Shown one piece after another: positions 1-6,882 of a stretch of 18,340 bases of DNA. Made by a program: the position numbers and the translations under genes. The notes beneath the pieces are model-generated. The model did not search any database. It had not been told where the DNA came from and saw only the letters and a list, made by a program, of their open reading frames with translations. The number at the start of each line of letters is the position of its first letter. The stretch's first letter is position 1. This stretch comes from Candidatus Kuenenbacteria bacterium CG10_big_fil_rev_8_21_14_0_10_36_11 (GTDB lineage Bacteria; Patescibacteriota; Patescibacteriia; UBA2196). The stretch covers positions 1 to 18,340 of the forward strand of contig PFBP01000028.1 of the NCBI GenBank assembly GCA_002778535.1, read 5' to 3'.

Positions 1-3000
1 ACAAAGTGTCTTGCGCGGTAAAGTTGCCAGTGGTAGTGGCCGCGCCTCCGATTTCTAACTGATCAGACACAAACAAATCACCGCCGGTATAGCTCAAATA
101 GCTTGGTGTACCCGCGCCAATAAAAACATAGTCAGTCGTAGTCGCGCTTTGTGAAACAGTCAGCCTTCCTGTAATAGAAACTAAATCCGAAGCAGTGTCC
201 ACGACTAAAGTATTAACTGCGCCATCGCCAACTGTTAAAGCGGTGGCAGAGGAAATGTCTAAATCAAGATAATTATTCAAATCAGTCGGGTCTTGAATCA
301 CTAAATTATTAGCCGCGTCAATAGTTAAATCAGCATTGTTTTCTGTAATAATTGAGGCAGGACCAGTAAAAATCTGCGAGGCGCCGGCAATGCGCAAAGT
401 GTTGCCAAAATAGGCCTGTTGCGTGGTGGTCGCGCGGCCTAAATTGTAAATATCAGAAGTCGTGGCATAACCGGCAATCCTAACTCCGTCAGTAAAATAG
501 CCAGTGCCGGAAACATTAAAAGTGTAGGGCAGAGTCGTGGTGTTAATGCCAAAAGCAGTAGAAATAATGTGCGTGCCGGTCGTCGTGGCATTTGCATTCA
601 GATAAAAATTTCCAGAAGCATAAGTCGTGGTCGCGATTGTCATGCCATAACCATTTTGATAACTTGGACCGATTGCAAAATGTCCCTGGGGCCCGGCTTG
701 CGCAAGAACATTGTTAGAAACATCTAAAAGTTTAAATAAATTTGCAATGCCTTGATTCGCGCCTGATTTAACCGTAATGGTGGAAGAAGCTACGCCGCCA
801 GTATCTGTGCCTTCAACCCAGAGTGGAAAATTCATGGTAAATTGATGCACCGAAGCATCCCAGCCAAAAACAGCATTCGTCACTGGCAGACCTCGTTTGA
901 AAGTCACTGACATATCTTCTGTATCCTCTGTGGCATTATCAGAATTGATTGTAAAATCAGTGGCTTTGGTGCCGCCGATTTCTGTGGCATTGGCAATAAT
1001 GTTGCTGGCGTTGATTGTATCGCCATAAATCGTGCCCCATCTATTGCCAGTTGAGCCCAAATTATAACTATTGCTTTGCGGAACTAAACTTGACGCCACA
1101 TAATTATTAACTGTCAAAGTATTGGAAATACTGGTGCCAAGCACGGTTGAATTGGCCACGGTCAAATCATTACCAATATACATTGAACCAGTGGTTGTGG
1201 CATTGCCTTGCGTATAAGAATTGCCAATCACAGATAAAGTATTAGTCGGGGCGGCAAAAGTAGTGGTGCCTAAAATCAATTTACCAGTCGTAGTCGCATT
1301 GCCATTGACAATTAAATTATCGGCAATAGTAAAATCGCCTAATGAATCAGAAACATTGCCTTGCAGATCAGAAACTCCGACCACCGTTAAATTACCGCCA
1401 ATATAAGCCGTGTCAGTCGTAGTGACAGAATTAAAGGATGAACCGCCTGTAAAAACAGAATTGCCGCCAACATAAAAATTGCCAGTCAGATAGCCAGATC
1501 CAGCCACATTCAAAGCATAAGGCAAAGTAGTGGTGGCAATGCCAAGTTGTCCAGAGATAATCTGGGTGCCAGTGGTCGTGGCATTGCCTTGACCATATAA
1601 ATCACCAGCAATATAGACTGCGCCAGCCACGCCAAGTTTATAATTACTATCAGTCGTGGAAGTGGCGATTTTGATTTGCGTGTTAGCAGTGAAAACTCCG
1701 GAACTGGTTGCATTGCCATAATTATACCAATCTCCGTATTGCAAAGTTGAGGTAGCGATTGTTAAACCATAACCGTCAGCAGGCGAAGAAGTGGCAAAAC
1801 CATAATGACCGCGTGTAGTGTCAATCACAAAATGAGTCGCGTCATTTGCATCGCGGATTGATAAAGCAGTGGTGGAATTGACTTGCATTAAAATTCCGCC
1901 GCGTGAAAAAATATCACCATCAGATGCTAATGAAAAATATCTGGCGCCAGCAATTTGAAAATCCAAAAAATTACCAGAAAAACTTTGCGGATTTGCCGCA
2001 ATAAATGTGCCTGCGGAAGAACCAGCGGCCATTGGATTAGTTGTCATCTGCAAAAGCGCGATGGTGGAAGAAGCAGCTGGCGCAGAATCAAACCTAAAAA
2101 CAGAGCCAGCGCCTGTCTGATTAAAAATTGCCAATGGCGCTGTTGAAGAAGCAAGAACAGAAATAATGCTATTTGTTGAAGAAGCATTTTGTAAAGTCAA
2201 AACTCCTTCGTTAGATAATGACAAAACGCTTGCTTCGTTTTTTTGCCAATCAAAAATTCCACCCGCACCCATTTGATCAAATTTCACCAAATAATCAGTG
2301 GAAGAACTTTTAATATCTAAAATATTTTCCGTAGTGGAAGCAGTGATGTTAAAAACATCAACTGAAGTTGAAGTGGAGATATTGAACGGGTCAAGAAACG
2401 AAATTTCCGGCGTGTTTGTGGCCGAAGTTAAATCAAAAGTTAAATTGCCTTTATTGTCAACCGAGGACTGCCATTGATGGTCAGTGTCATAACGAACCGT
2501 TAATTGCGGAGTTGACGTTGCTTCAACTAACATTGTGCCTGAATGCGAAGCAGTGCCGGCCGTCACAATATTGCCGTCTTTGTCTACTTTAAATTTAGAA
2601 ACATCAGCCACTTGAAAATTAATAAAATCTCCGGAAAATGTCGTCGGGTTGGCGCCGATGAATGTGCCATTAGACGAACCAGCAGAAATTTTATTCGGGC
2701 CCAAAGTTAAAAGCGCCAAAGAACTTTCAGCCACAGGATTGGCAGTAATCCAAACAGCCGGGTCAGTGGTTGTGGCTGCGTCAATTTTTAGTGAACCATC
2801 AGTTTCTAAATTGCCAGCTAAATAAGCATTACCAGCTGTTAATGGCCAATTTTGATCTCCAGAACCCACTTTTAGATAACCGGCGCTGATCACATTGCCG
2901 CCTTGCAGATTGCCAGCTACTGTTACTTTGTTATTAAAATCAGCCGCGCCAGACACACTCAAAGTATTAAGCGTGGTTTGGCCAGAAACAGAAAGTTCGC

Positions 3001-4690
3001 TCGCGCCTAAATATTTGGCGGCAAAAGCAGAGCCAGCCCCGTCTTTTGCTTCGCTCCCCGGCGCGATATTATAGACATTGTTGATAATGGTTGTGCCGCC
3101 ATTAATATTTCCAGAATTGCCAGACGCGCCCGATGGCCCTGCTTCGCCTTTCTCTCCTTTCTCGCCCGTATCTCCTTTTTCTCCTTTTTCACCTTTGAGC
3201 ACAATAATTTTTTCTCCGTTTTGAATTTCTCTGACAATCTCTTTCACTTCTCCGAACTCCTTAACCACCTGCACATTCTTCCGTCCAGCTAAATTTTTAA
3301 TTAAATTCTGCGTAATCAATTCACGCGCCAGCCAAGCATTATTCTTATCTCCAATTTTAAAGCCTAAACTTTTTGCCACATACACTACGCCATTACCCAG
3401 TCTATGGCCTAAATCAGCGATCGGATTAAAAATATTTCGTGCGACAAAATTAGAAATTCTTTCAGTCACTCTAAAAATCTTAGCCGCGGCTAATTGCGTG
3501 GCGCCAGCTGCAAAACTGCTTTGGCTCAAAGCCAGGCGTGAAAATTGTTCGCTGTTCTTATTCAAACTTTTTAACCAGCTGAAAATTTTTATCTGGCTAA
3601 ATTTTTCAGTTGCCTTAACCAAAATTCTTTCGCTGTCATCTGGCAGGTGCAAAAAATTAAAAGCTAAATTTTTTATCTGGCTGAAAACTTGCTGCGCTTT
3701 TATAAACACTGCCAGCCATTCTAAATTTTCTACTCTGTTGTTTCTGGCCAAAACATTAGAAATTTTTTCTCCAGCTCCTGAAAGTATTGTTAAAAAATTT
3801 TGGCCTGACTTTTTCTGCGTCACTTTAACACCGGCCACTATCCCGCCTGTTTTATCAGTTGCTTTTTCTAAACTGCCGGAAGCATTGCCATTAACAATTA
3901 TTCTGACAACATAGCTCGTGGTCGCAGAAAAATTTTCTGAAGCCACAGCCGCGCTTTCAATAATTTTTCCTAAGCCCAATTTTTTATTAACCCAATCAGT
4001 GCTGGTAAATAACATTTGATTGGAAACTTTTCCAGTATTTTCTAACAACACGACCGCTTTCAAGATATGTTCTGGAAAAAATTCTGCGCCAGCTGTCGTG
4101 GCCACTAAAGAAAAAATTATAGCCATCACTAATACTTTTTCAAAAATTTGTTTGGCTAATAATTTTTTCCAAACAAAAAATATGGGCAAGCTTTCTTTCA
4201 CATGGCAAATAACTGTCGTAATTATCTTTTGCGTTTTAGCTGGGCAGGCGCGCAATAAGTTTAATAAATTATTTACACTATATGCAACCTTCTGAATCAA
4301 TAGATTTTTTTTGTTAATAAAAAAATTTTTCAACCAAACTGAAAAATCTTTAAATAAAATCCTTAAATTTTTATTAACCCTGCTTTCAACAATTTTTTCT
4401 TTAAAAATTTTCTCTTCCAAAAGTTCGCCTTTGACATAACCGTGCTTGTCAATTGGATGCTCCAACACATATTTTTCCAGCCATTCTTTTTTAGTGAACC
4501 AGTTGCGCCCAAATTTTTCTCCTTGAAGTAATTTTTTTCTGACTAAAAGCGAAAGATATTCTTGCGAGTAAGTGCATAGCCCAGAGGCTTCAGCCAAACT
4601 AATAAAACCATCGCTATGAGCGAGCTGATTTTTTGACTTGGGTGTTTTATCGCCCAAGCGAGCATGGGTTTTGTTTTTTCCTTTGAGCAT
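1..4690 (-). CDS. Giant modular surface protein with N-terminal HTH, membrane segment and collagen-like stretch (3' end outside window)
   Basis: The minus strand is open without a stop from the ATG at 4690 to base 1, giving 1563 codons with the C-terminus missing. An in-frame TAA four codons upstream fixes this ATG as the first start. Residues 28-75 look like a MerR/excisionase-type helix-turn-helix (SLAEASGL...KFGRNWFTKKEWLEKY). Residues 186-203 form a hydrophobic segment ending in TTAGA, a membrane anchor or internal signal. A helical-looking region follows to about 490. Residues 500-526 are Gly-X-Y triplets (GEKGEKGDTGEKGEKGEAG). The rest is Ser/Thr/Gly/Asn-rich, full of ATTTG, ASTT and NLGSTGNRWGTIYGD motifs like those of tail-fibre and beta-helical adhesin stalks. 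Two long modules are duplicated: 670-708 with 889-927, and about 1033-1077 with 1363-1407. Likely a cell-surface fibre or adhesin; ligand unknown. A C-terminal chaperone or anchor domain may lie off the edge. Confidence 0.85.
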   Translation of the reverse strand, partial: MLKGKNKTHARLGDKTPKSKNQLAHSDGFISLAEASGLCTYSQEYLSLLVRKKLLQGEKFGRNWFTKKEWLEKYVLEHPIDKHGYVKGELLEEKIFKEKIVESRVNKNLRILFKDFSVWLKNFFINKKNLLIQKVAYSVNNLLNLLRACPAKTQKIITTVICHVKESLPIFFVWKKLLAKQIFEKVLVMAIIFSLVATTAGAEFFPEHILKAVVLLENTGKVSNQMLFTSTDWVNKKLGLGKIIESAAVASENFSATTSYVVRIIVNGNASGSLEKATDKTGGIVAGVKVTQKKSGQNFLTILSGAGEKISNVLARNNRVENLEWLAVFIKAQQVFSQIKNLAFNFLHLPDDSERILVKATEKFSQIKIFSWLKSLNKNSEQFSRLALSQSSFAAGATQLAAAKIFRVTERISNFVARNIFNPIADLGHRLGNGVVYVAKSLGFKIGDKNNAWLARELITQNLIKNLAGRKNVQVVKEFGEVKEIVREIQNGEKIIVLKGEKGEKGDTGEKGEKGEAGPSGASGNSGNINGGTTIINNVYNIAPGSEAKDGAGSAFAAKYLGASELSVSGQTTLNTLSVSGAADFNNKVTVAGNLQGGNVISAGYLKVGSGDQNWPLTAGNAYLAGNLETDGSLKIDAATTTDPAVWITANPVAESSLALLTLGPNKISAGSSNGTFIGANPTTFSGDFINFQVADVSKFKVDKDGNIVTAGTASHSGTMLVEATSTPQLTVRYDTDHQWQSSVDNKGNLTFDLTSATNTPEISFLDPFNISTSTSVDVFNITASTTENILDIKSSSTDYLVKFDQMGAGGIFDWQKNEASVLSLSNEGVLTLQNASSTNSIISVLASSTAPLAIFNQTGAGSVFRFDSAPAASSTIALLQMTTNPMAAGSSAGTFIAANPQSFSGNFLDFQIAGARYFSLASDGDIFSRGGILMQVNSTTALSIRDANDATHFVIDTTRGHYGFATSSPADGYGLTIATSTLQYGDWYNYGNATSSGVFTANTQIKIATSTTDSNYKLGVAGAVYIAGDLYGQGNATTTGTQIISGQLGIATTTLPYALNVAGSGYLTGNFYVGGNSVFTGGSSFNSVTTTDTAYIGGNLTVVGVSDLQGNVSDSLGDFTIADNLIVNGNATTTGKLILGTTTFAAPTNTLSVIGNSYTQGNATTTGSMYIGNDLTVANSTVLGTSISNTLTVNNYVASSLVPQSNSYNLGSTGNRWGTIYGDTINASNIIANATEIGGTKATDFTINSDNATEDTEDMSVTFKRGLPVTNAVFGWDASVHQFTMNFPLWVEGTDTGGVASSTITVKSGANQGIANLFKLLDVSNNVLAQAGPQGHFAIGPSYQNGYGMTIATTTYASGNFYLNANATTTGTHIISTAFGINTTTLPYTFNVSGTGYFTDGVRIAGYATTSDIYNLGRATTTQQAYFGNTLRIAGASQIFTGPASIITENNADLTIDAANNLVIQDPTDLNNYLDLDISSATALTVGDGAVNTLVVDTASDLVSITGRLTVSQSATTTDYVFIGAGTPSYLSYTGGDLFVSDQLEIGGAATTTGNFTAQDTL

Positions 4691-4730
4691 GGGAAAATTT
4701 TATCCAAATTCGTGCATTATTTTATTTCAC

Positions 4731-4760
4731 ATTATATAATCATTAACTTAAACTTAACAA
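4731..4760 (-). promoter_or_regulatory. Promoter candidate for the surface protein gene
   Basis: On the minus strand TTGTTA (4760-4755) and a perfect TATAAT (4736-4731) are 18 bases apart. Transcription would start near 4724 and leave a leader of about 34 nt before the ATG at 4690. No Shine-Dalgarno sequence is visible in that leader. The -35 hexamer lies on the same bases as the -35 of the plus-strand promoter. Confidence 0.5.
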
Positions 4761-4782
4761 ACTAATCAAAATATGCTATAAT
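4754..4782 (+). promoter_or_regulatory. Strong extended -10 promoter driving the candidate small RNA
   Basis: TTAACA at 4754-4759 and TATAAT at 4777-4782 are separated by 17 bases, and a TGC precedes the -10 (extended -10). The start would fall near 4788-4790, exactly at the 5' arm of the hairpin described next. No convincing ORF follows, which favours a non-coding product. Confidence 0.6.
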
Positions 4783-4786
4783 TAAA

Positions 4787-4908
4787 GCACCCACGCGAGA
4801 AAATAAAAAACATTAAAAAATAATTCGCGCTTTCCTTAATATTTTTTCTTCTTGCCGTGGGTGCCGTTATTATTTCTACTCCTCTAATTTCATAGAGGAG
4901 TTTTTTAA
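4787..4908 (+). ncRNA. Candidate small structured RNA, about 120 nt, family not recognised
   Basis: A strong promoter leads straight into GCACCCACG (4787-4795), which pairs perfectly with CGTGGGTGC at 4856-4864. Inside this 9-bp closing stem the arms continue to pair imperfectly: AGAA with TTCT, an A6 run with the T6 run near 4841-4847, and ATTAA with TTAAT. The result is a long hairpin of about 75 nt. A perfect intrinsic terminator closes the unit at 4879-4906. I see no credible protein in it, and no 6S, SRP, tmRNA or RNase P signature. Function unknown; it could instead be an attenuated leader whose downstream gene has been lost. Confidence 0.5.
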
Positions 4909-4958
4909 TTATTATCAGTTGCGCCTGATAACAATTAAATCGTGGGTGCCGTTATTAT
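4856..4958 (+). repeat. Direct repeat CGTGGGTGCCGTTATTAT, two copies
   Basis: The same 18 bases occur at 4856-4873 and 4941-4958. The first copy begins with the 3' arm of the small RNA stem. Between them lie the terminator and a second perfect hairpin (TTATCAG / CTGATAA, 4912-4931). The second copy lacks a nearby partner arm, so it looks like a partial duplication of the RNA's 3' part, or a second site with the same function. Confidence 0.7.
4879..4906 (+). terminator. Rho-independent terminator of the small RNA
   Basis: A perfect 7-bp stem CTCCTCT / AGAGGAG with an 8-nt loop is followed directly by six T on the plus strand. Confidence 0.75.
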
Positions 4959-5317
4959 ATTTCTATTAAATTTACAAATTATAAATTAATATTTTCATTA
5001 GCATTATATCCGCTTTCTGTCTGTCTTTATTCTCATGTTACTTTATCCACAGGCTAATATCGTATTATCACATAATCATTATACACCCAAAAAACTTTTT
5101 TGTCAACAAATTTTCATAATCCGATAATGTTTATTTATTTGCTAATCATTAACAAAGCCATTTTATTGCGTTTATTGAACATTTGCATTTTATATGGACT
5201 TTGCTATTTGTTAATCCAACATTTTCACTTATCCGATATGGCTTTCTATGCTATAATCTATAATAGTTATTATCACAACTTAGCGAGATAATTAACAGGA
5301 CACATACTTATAATCCT
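4959..5317. other. AT-rich gene-free stretch with one perfect DnaA box
   Basis: About 360 bases with no convincing gene; the only sizeable open frame (5100-5291, +) has no recognisable features. It holds a consensus DnaA box TTATCCACA at 5043-5051, two CCGATA words (5121-5126 and 5233-5238) and an extended -10 (TGCTATAAT, 5249-5257) in front of the transposase remnant. A weaker TTGTCA-N17-GATAAT pair lies at 5100-5128. Confidence 0.4.
5249..5257 (+). promoter_or_regulatory. Extended -10 element upstream of transposase remnant
   Basis: TGC directly precedes a perfect TATAAT, with TTATCC at the expected -35 distance (5229-5234) as a poor -35. It may be the old promoter of the transposase remnant starting at 5318. 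Confidence 0.35.
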
Positions 5318-5614
5318 ATGCCTATTGCTAAAGCTAAAAAACTCCTTAAATTAATTAATAAAATTTACAGCCTGACAATTACTTTTAAGTCAAAAAACAG
5401 TCATGCTGGCAATCCTGGCCGCAACAAAGTTTATGATGATTTTTGCATTTTCAAAATCTATGTTTTAATGTATGTTTTAAATATCAAAAATATCAAGGCT
5501 ATTTGGGAGCTTTTAGAACAAAATAAGGACCTGCGCCAACTTTGCGGCTTTGAAGAGAATTTAGATCGCACTACGCTTAATCGCCGGCTTAATAATATCT
5601 ATAAAAAAATATAA
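5318..5614 (+). pseudogene. Transposase remnant, N-terminal part only
   Basis: The 98 residues carry a pattern typical of the N-terminal region of IS4/IS5/IS1182-type transposases: GRNKVYDDFCIFKIYVLMY, then KAIWELLE, then LRQLCGFEENLDRTTLNRRL. The frame ends at a TAA right after that segment, and no DDE catalytic domain follows in any frame before the repeat element at 5622. Full-length relatives are several times longer, so I read this as a decayed or truncated copy. The bases before the start contain GGACACATAC (5298-5307), also present at the end of the unrelated IS at 17250. It could be a stand-alone small protein, but nothing supports that. Confidence 0.65.
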
Positions 5615-5621
5615 AAATGTT

Positions 5622-5737
5622 TTAATTAACCCCTCTGTTCCTTCGGAACACCTCCCCTTCGTAAGGGGAGGACAAATTTATCCCCTCCTTTTCAAGGAGG
5701 GGTGAGCCGATGAACATCGGCTCGGGGTGGTTAATTA
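5622..5737. repeat. MITE-like element with four hairpins and terminal inverted repeats
   Basis: The ends are imperfect inverted repeats (TTAATTAACCCC on the left, GGGGTGGTTAATTA on the right). Inside are four consecutive hairpins: TGTTCC/GGAACA, CTCCCCTT/AAGGGGAG, CCCCTCCTT/AAGGAGGGG and GAGCCGATG/CATCGGCTC. The GC content is clearly above that of the surroundings. This is the architecture of dispersed non-coding palindromic elements. It directly follows the transposase remnant. Confidence 0.75.
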
Positions 5738-6040
5738 TTTTCATAAATCATTCTTGTTTTGCACACGTTGCCCCATTTCTCAAATTGCCAAAATACCATA
5801 ATTTTATTTCTGCACACAGGCATTCTTTATTATGCACACGAATAATCTGCTAACCGATATTGGCTAAAAATAATCTATCATTAAATAAACTAATTTTTGA
5901 CCACTTGATCAATGTTAAAAAAATAATAAAAAATAAAAAGAGCTTGGGCTAAGATAAGCCAAGCTCTCTGTTTTTTAATTTAAAATAATTATTTTTTTGT
6001 AATTTACAGCCAGTCAATAATTAAGAATTTGTGTGCGTAA
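5738..6040. other. Gene-free stretch with a cluster of DnaA-box-like words
   Basis: No gene is visible. TTTTGCACA (5757-5765) and TTATGCACA (5830-5838) fit the loose DnaA-box consensus TTWTNCACA. TTCTGCACA (5808-5816) and, on the other strand, TTACGCACA (6032-6040) differ by one base. The words share the core TGCACAC or CGCACAC. A bidirectional terminator sits at 5939-5967. The words may mark a protein-binding region; origin function is not shown. Confidence 0.3.
5926..5976. terminator. Bidirectional rho-independent terminator
   Basis: A 9-bp stem AGAGCTTGG (5939-5947) / CCAAGCTCT (5959-5967) is flanked by an A-rich run on the left and a T run on the right, so it can terminate both strands. 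On the minus strand it would end the transcript of the 178-residue protein gene, about 180 bases past its stop. Confidence 0.7.
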
Positions 6041-6147
6041 TATAATTCATAATAATCAATAATTTACTATCTTAACCAAACGCGCTAAAAACTCTAAAAT
6101 CTTTCTTTTTTACCTGATTTTTATCCGATATTACCATATTTTAGCCA

Positions 6148-6684
6148 TTATTTTTTTATATAATCCATAATGGCTTTTACAATCTTAGAATCTGCTTTCA
6201 TATCTTCAATAAAAAGCACCTGGTTTCTGTTAACGCGCATTTCATCCATAGGCCCATGCAATTCATTGCCCAATTTTATCAAAGCCACATCTCCTGTTTG
6301 TGTTTTAGTTAAAGCGCCCTGTTGCAAAGCTTCTTTATTTTGCAGATAAAAAATATTTTGCATCATCACAACTTCTTTATTCACGCGCGCTACCTTGCCA
6401 AAATATACTTCGCCATTGGTTAAAAATATCGCCTGCCATTCACCCTTGCTTTCATCTAAATCATAACTCTTAAAAACGCCAGCAAAATACATAATGATCA
6501 GCGCCACAACAGCAATTACTAAACACCCTGAAAAAAATAATATGCCTTTGCTTTTTGAAAATCGCTCAATTGATTGCCTGGGTGATTGAAATTTCTGCGG
6601 TTCAATTTTTATTCTGTCTGGTATCAAATTACCAGATTGATTAAAATTAGAATTTGGCCTTTTGATTTCAGAAAAATTATTCAT
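6148..6684 (-). CDS. Membrane-anchored protein of unknown function (CPR-type)
   Basis: 178 residues. A polar N-terminal tail (1-46) precedes one strongly hydrophobic helix (47-71, GILFFSGCLVIAVVALIIMY), followed by a compact extracytoplasmic or cytoplasmic domain. That domain starts WQAIFLTNGEVYFGKV (83-98), continues with YLQ, then KLGNELHGPMDEM (137-149), and ends NRNQVLFIEDMKADSKIV. I recognise this pattern as a recurrent uncharacterised protein of CPR genomes, from memory and without a search. Function unknown. It is the sole gene between two terminators (6808-6832 and 5939-5967), so probably monocistronic. The ATG at 6684 has no Shine-Dalgarno site. A palindromic repeat occupies the leader. 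Orientation of the domain is not determined. Confidence 0.8.
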   Translation of the reverse strand: MNNFSEIKRPNSNFNQSGNLIPDRIKIEPQKFQSPRQSIERFSKSKGILFFSGCLVIAVVALIIMYFAGVFKSYDLDESKGEWQAIFLTNGEVYFGKVARVNKEVVMMQNIFYLQNKEALQQGALTKTQTGDVALIKLGNELHGPMDEMRVNRNQVLFIEDMKADSKIVKAIMDYIKK

Positions 6685-6698
6685 ATGCTTTTTGCGGT

Positions 6699-6736
6699 TG
6701 TCATCCTGAGGCCGATGAATATCGGCCGAGGGATCC
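6699..6736. repeat. Short palindromic repeat of the TGTCAT family
   Basis: Begins TGTCATCCTGA and contains a perfect palindrome GGCCGATGAATATCGGCC (6711-6727 region), then GAGGGATCCC. The same GAGGGATCCC tail occurs at 10647-10656. It lies in the leader of the 178-residue protein gene. Confidence 0.6.
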
Positions 6737-6771
6737 CATTGATTAATTTACAAAATATTTCTCTTAATTTT

Positions 6772-6800
6772 ATTCTATCACACTCATTCTAAAAAAACAA
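6772..6800 (-). promoter_or_regulatory. Promoter candidate for the 178-residue membrane protein
   Basis: TTGTTT (6800-6795) and TAGAAT (6777-6772) on the minus strand are 17 bases apart. The -35 lies in the T tract of the groESL terminator. Moderate match only. Confidence 0.35.
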
Positions 6801-6832
6801 AAACAATAGAGACGCGGTTATGCTGCGTCTCT
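6788..6832 (-). terminator. Terminator of the groES-groEL operon
   Basis: An 8-bp stem AGAGACGC (6808-6815) / GCGTCTCT (6825-6832) is followed on the minus strand by a T-rich tract (ATTGTTTTTGTTTTTTT). It lies about 50 bases past the groEL stop. Confidence 0.8.
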
Positions 6833-6882
6833 ACAAATAAAATTTATTTTATTTTCTTTTTCCTCTATTACTTTATTACTTC

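Noticed and set aside
3007..3237. Lysine-rich open frame on the minus strand
   Set aside because: It is an out-of-frame reading of the collagen-like Gly-X-Y part of the giant surface protein.
3498..4295. Two plus-strand frames of 138 and 91 codons
   Set aside because: Both are antisense to the continuous surface protein frame and show no domain.
4787..4908. 6S RNA, SRP RNA or tmRNA as identity of the small RNA
   Set aside because: The length, the closing stem and the lack of the conserved SRP loop or the tmRNA tRNA-like ends do not fit.
5100..5291. 63-codon plus-strand frame in the AT-rich region
   Set aside because: Its Leu/Ile/Tyr-rich content is what AT-rich DNA yields by chance; no homology or ribosome site supports it.
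5298..5314. Promoter with TATAAT at 5309-5314 for the transposase remnant
   Set aside because: The -10 is only three bases from the ATG and has no -35 at a usable distance.
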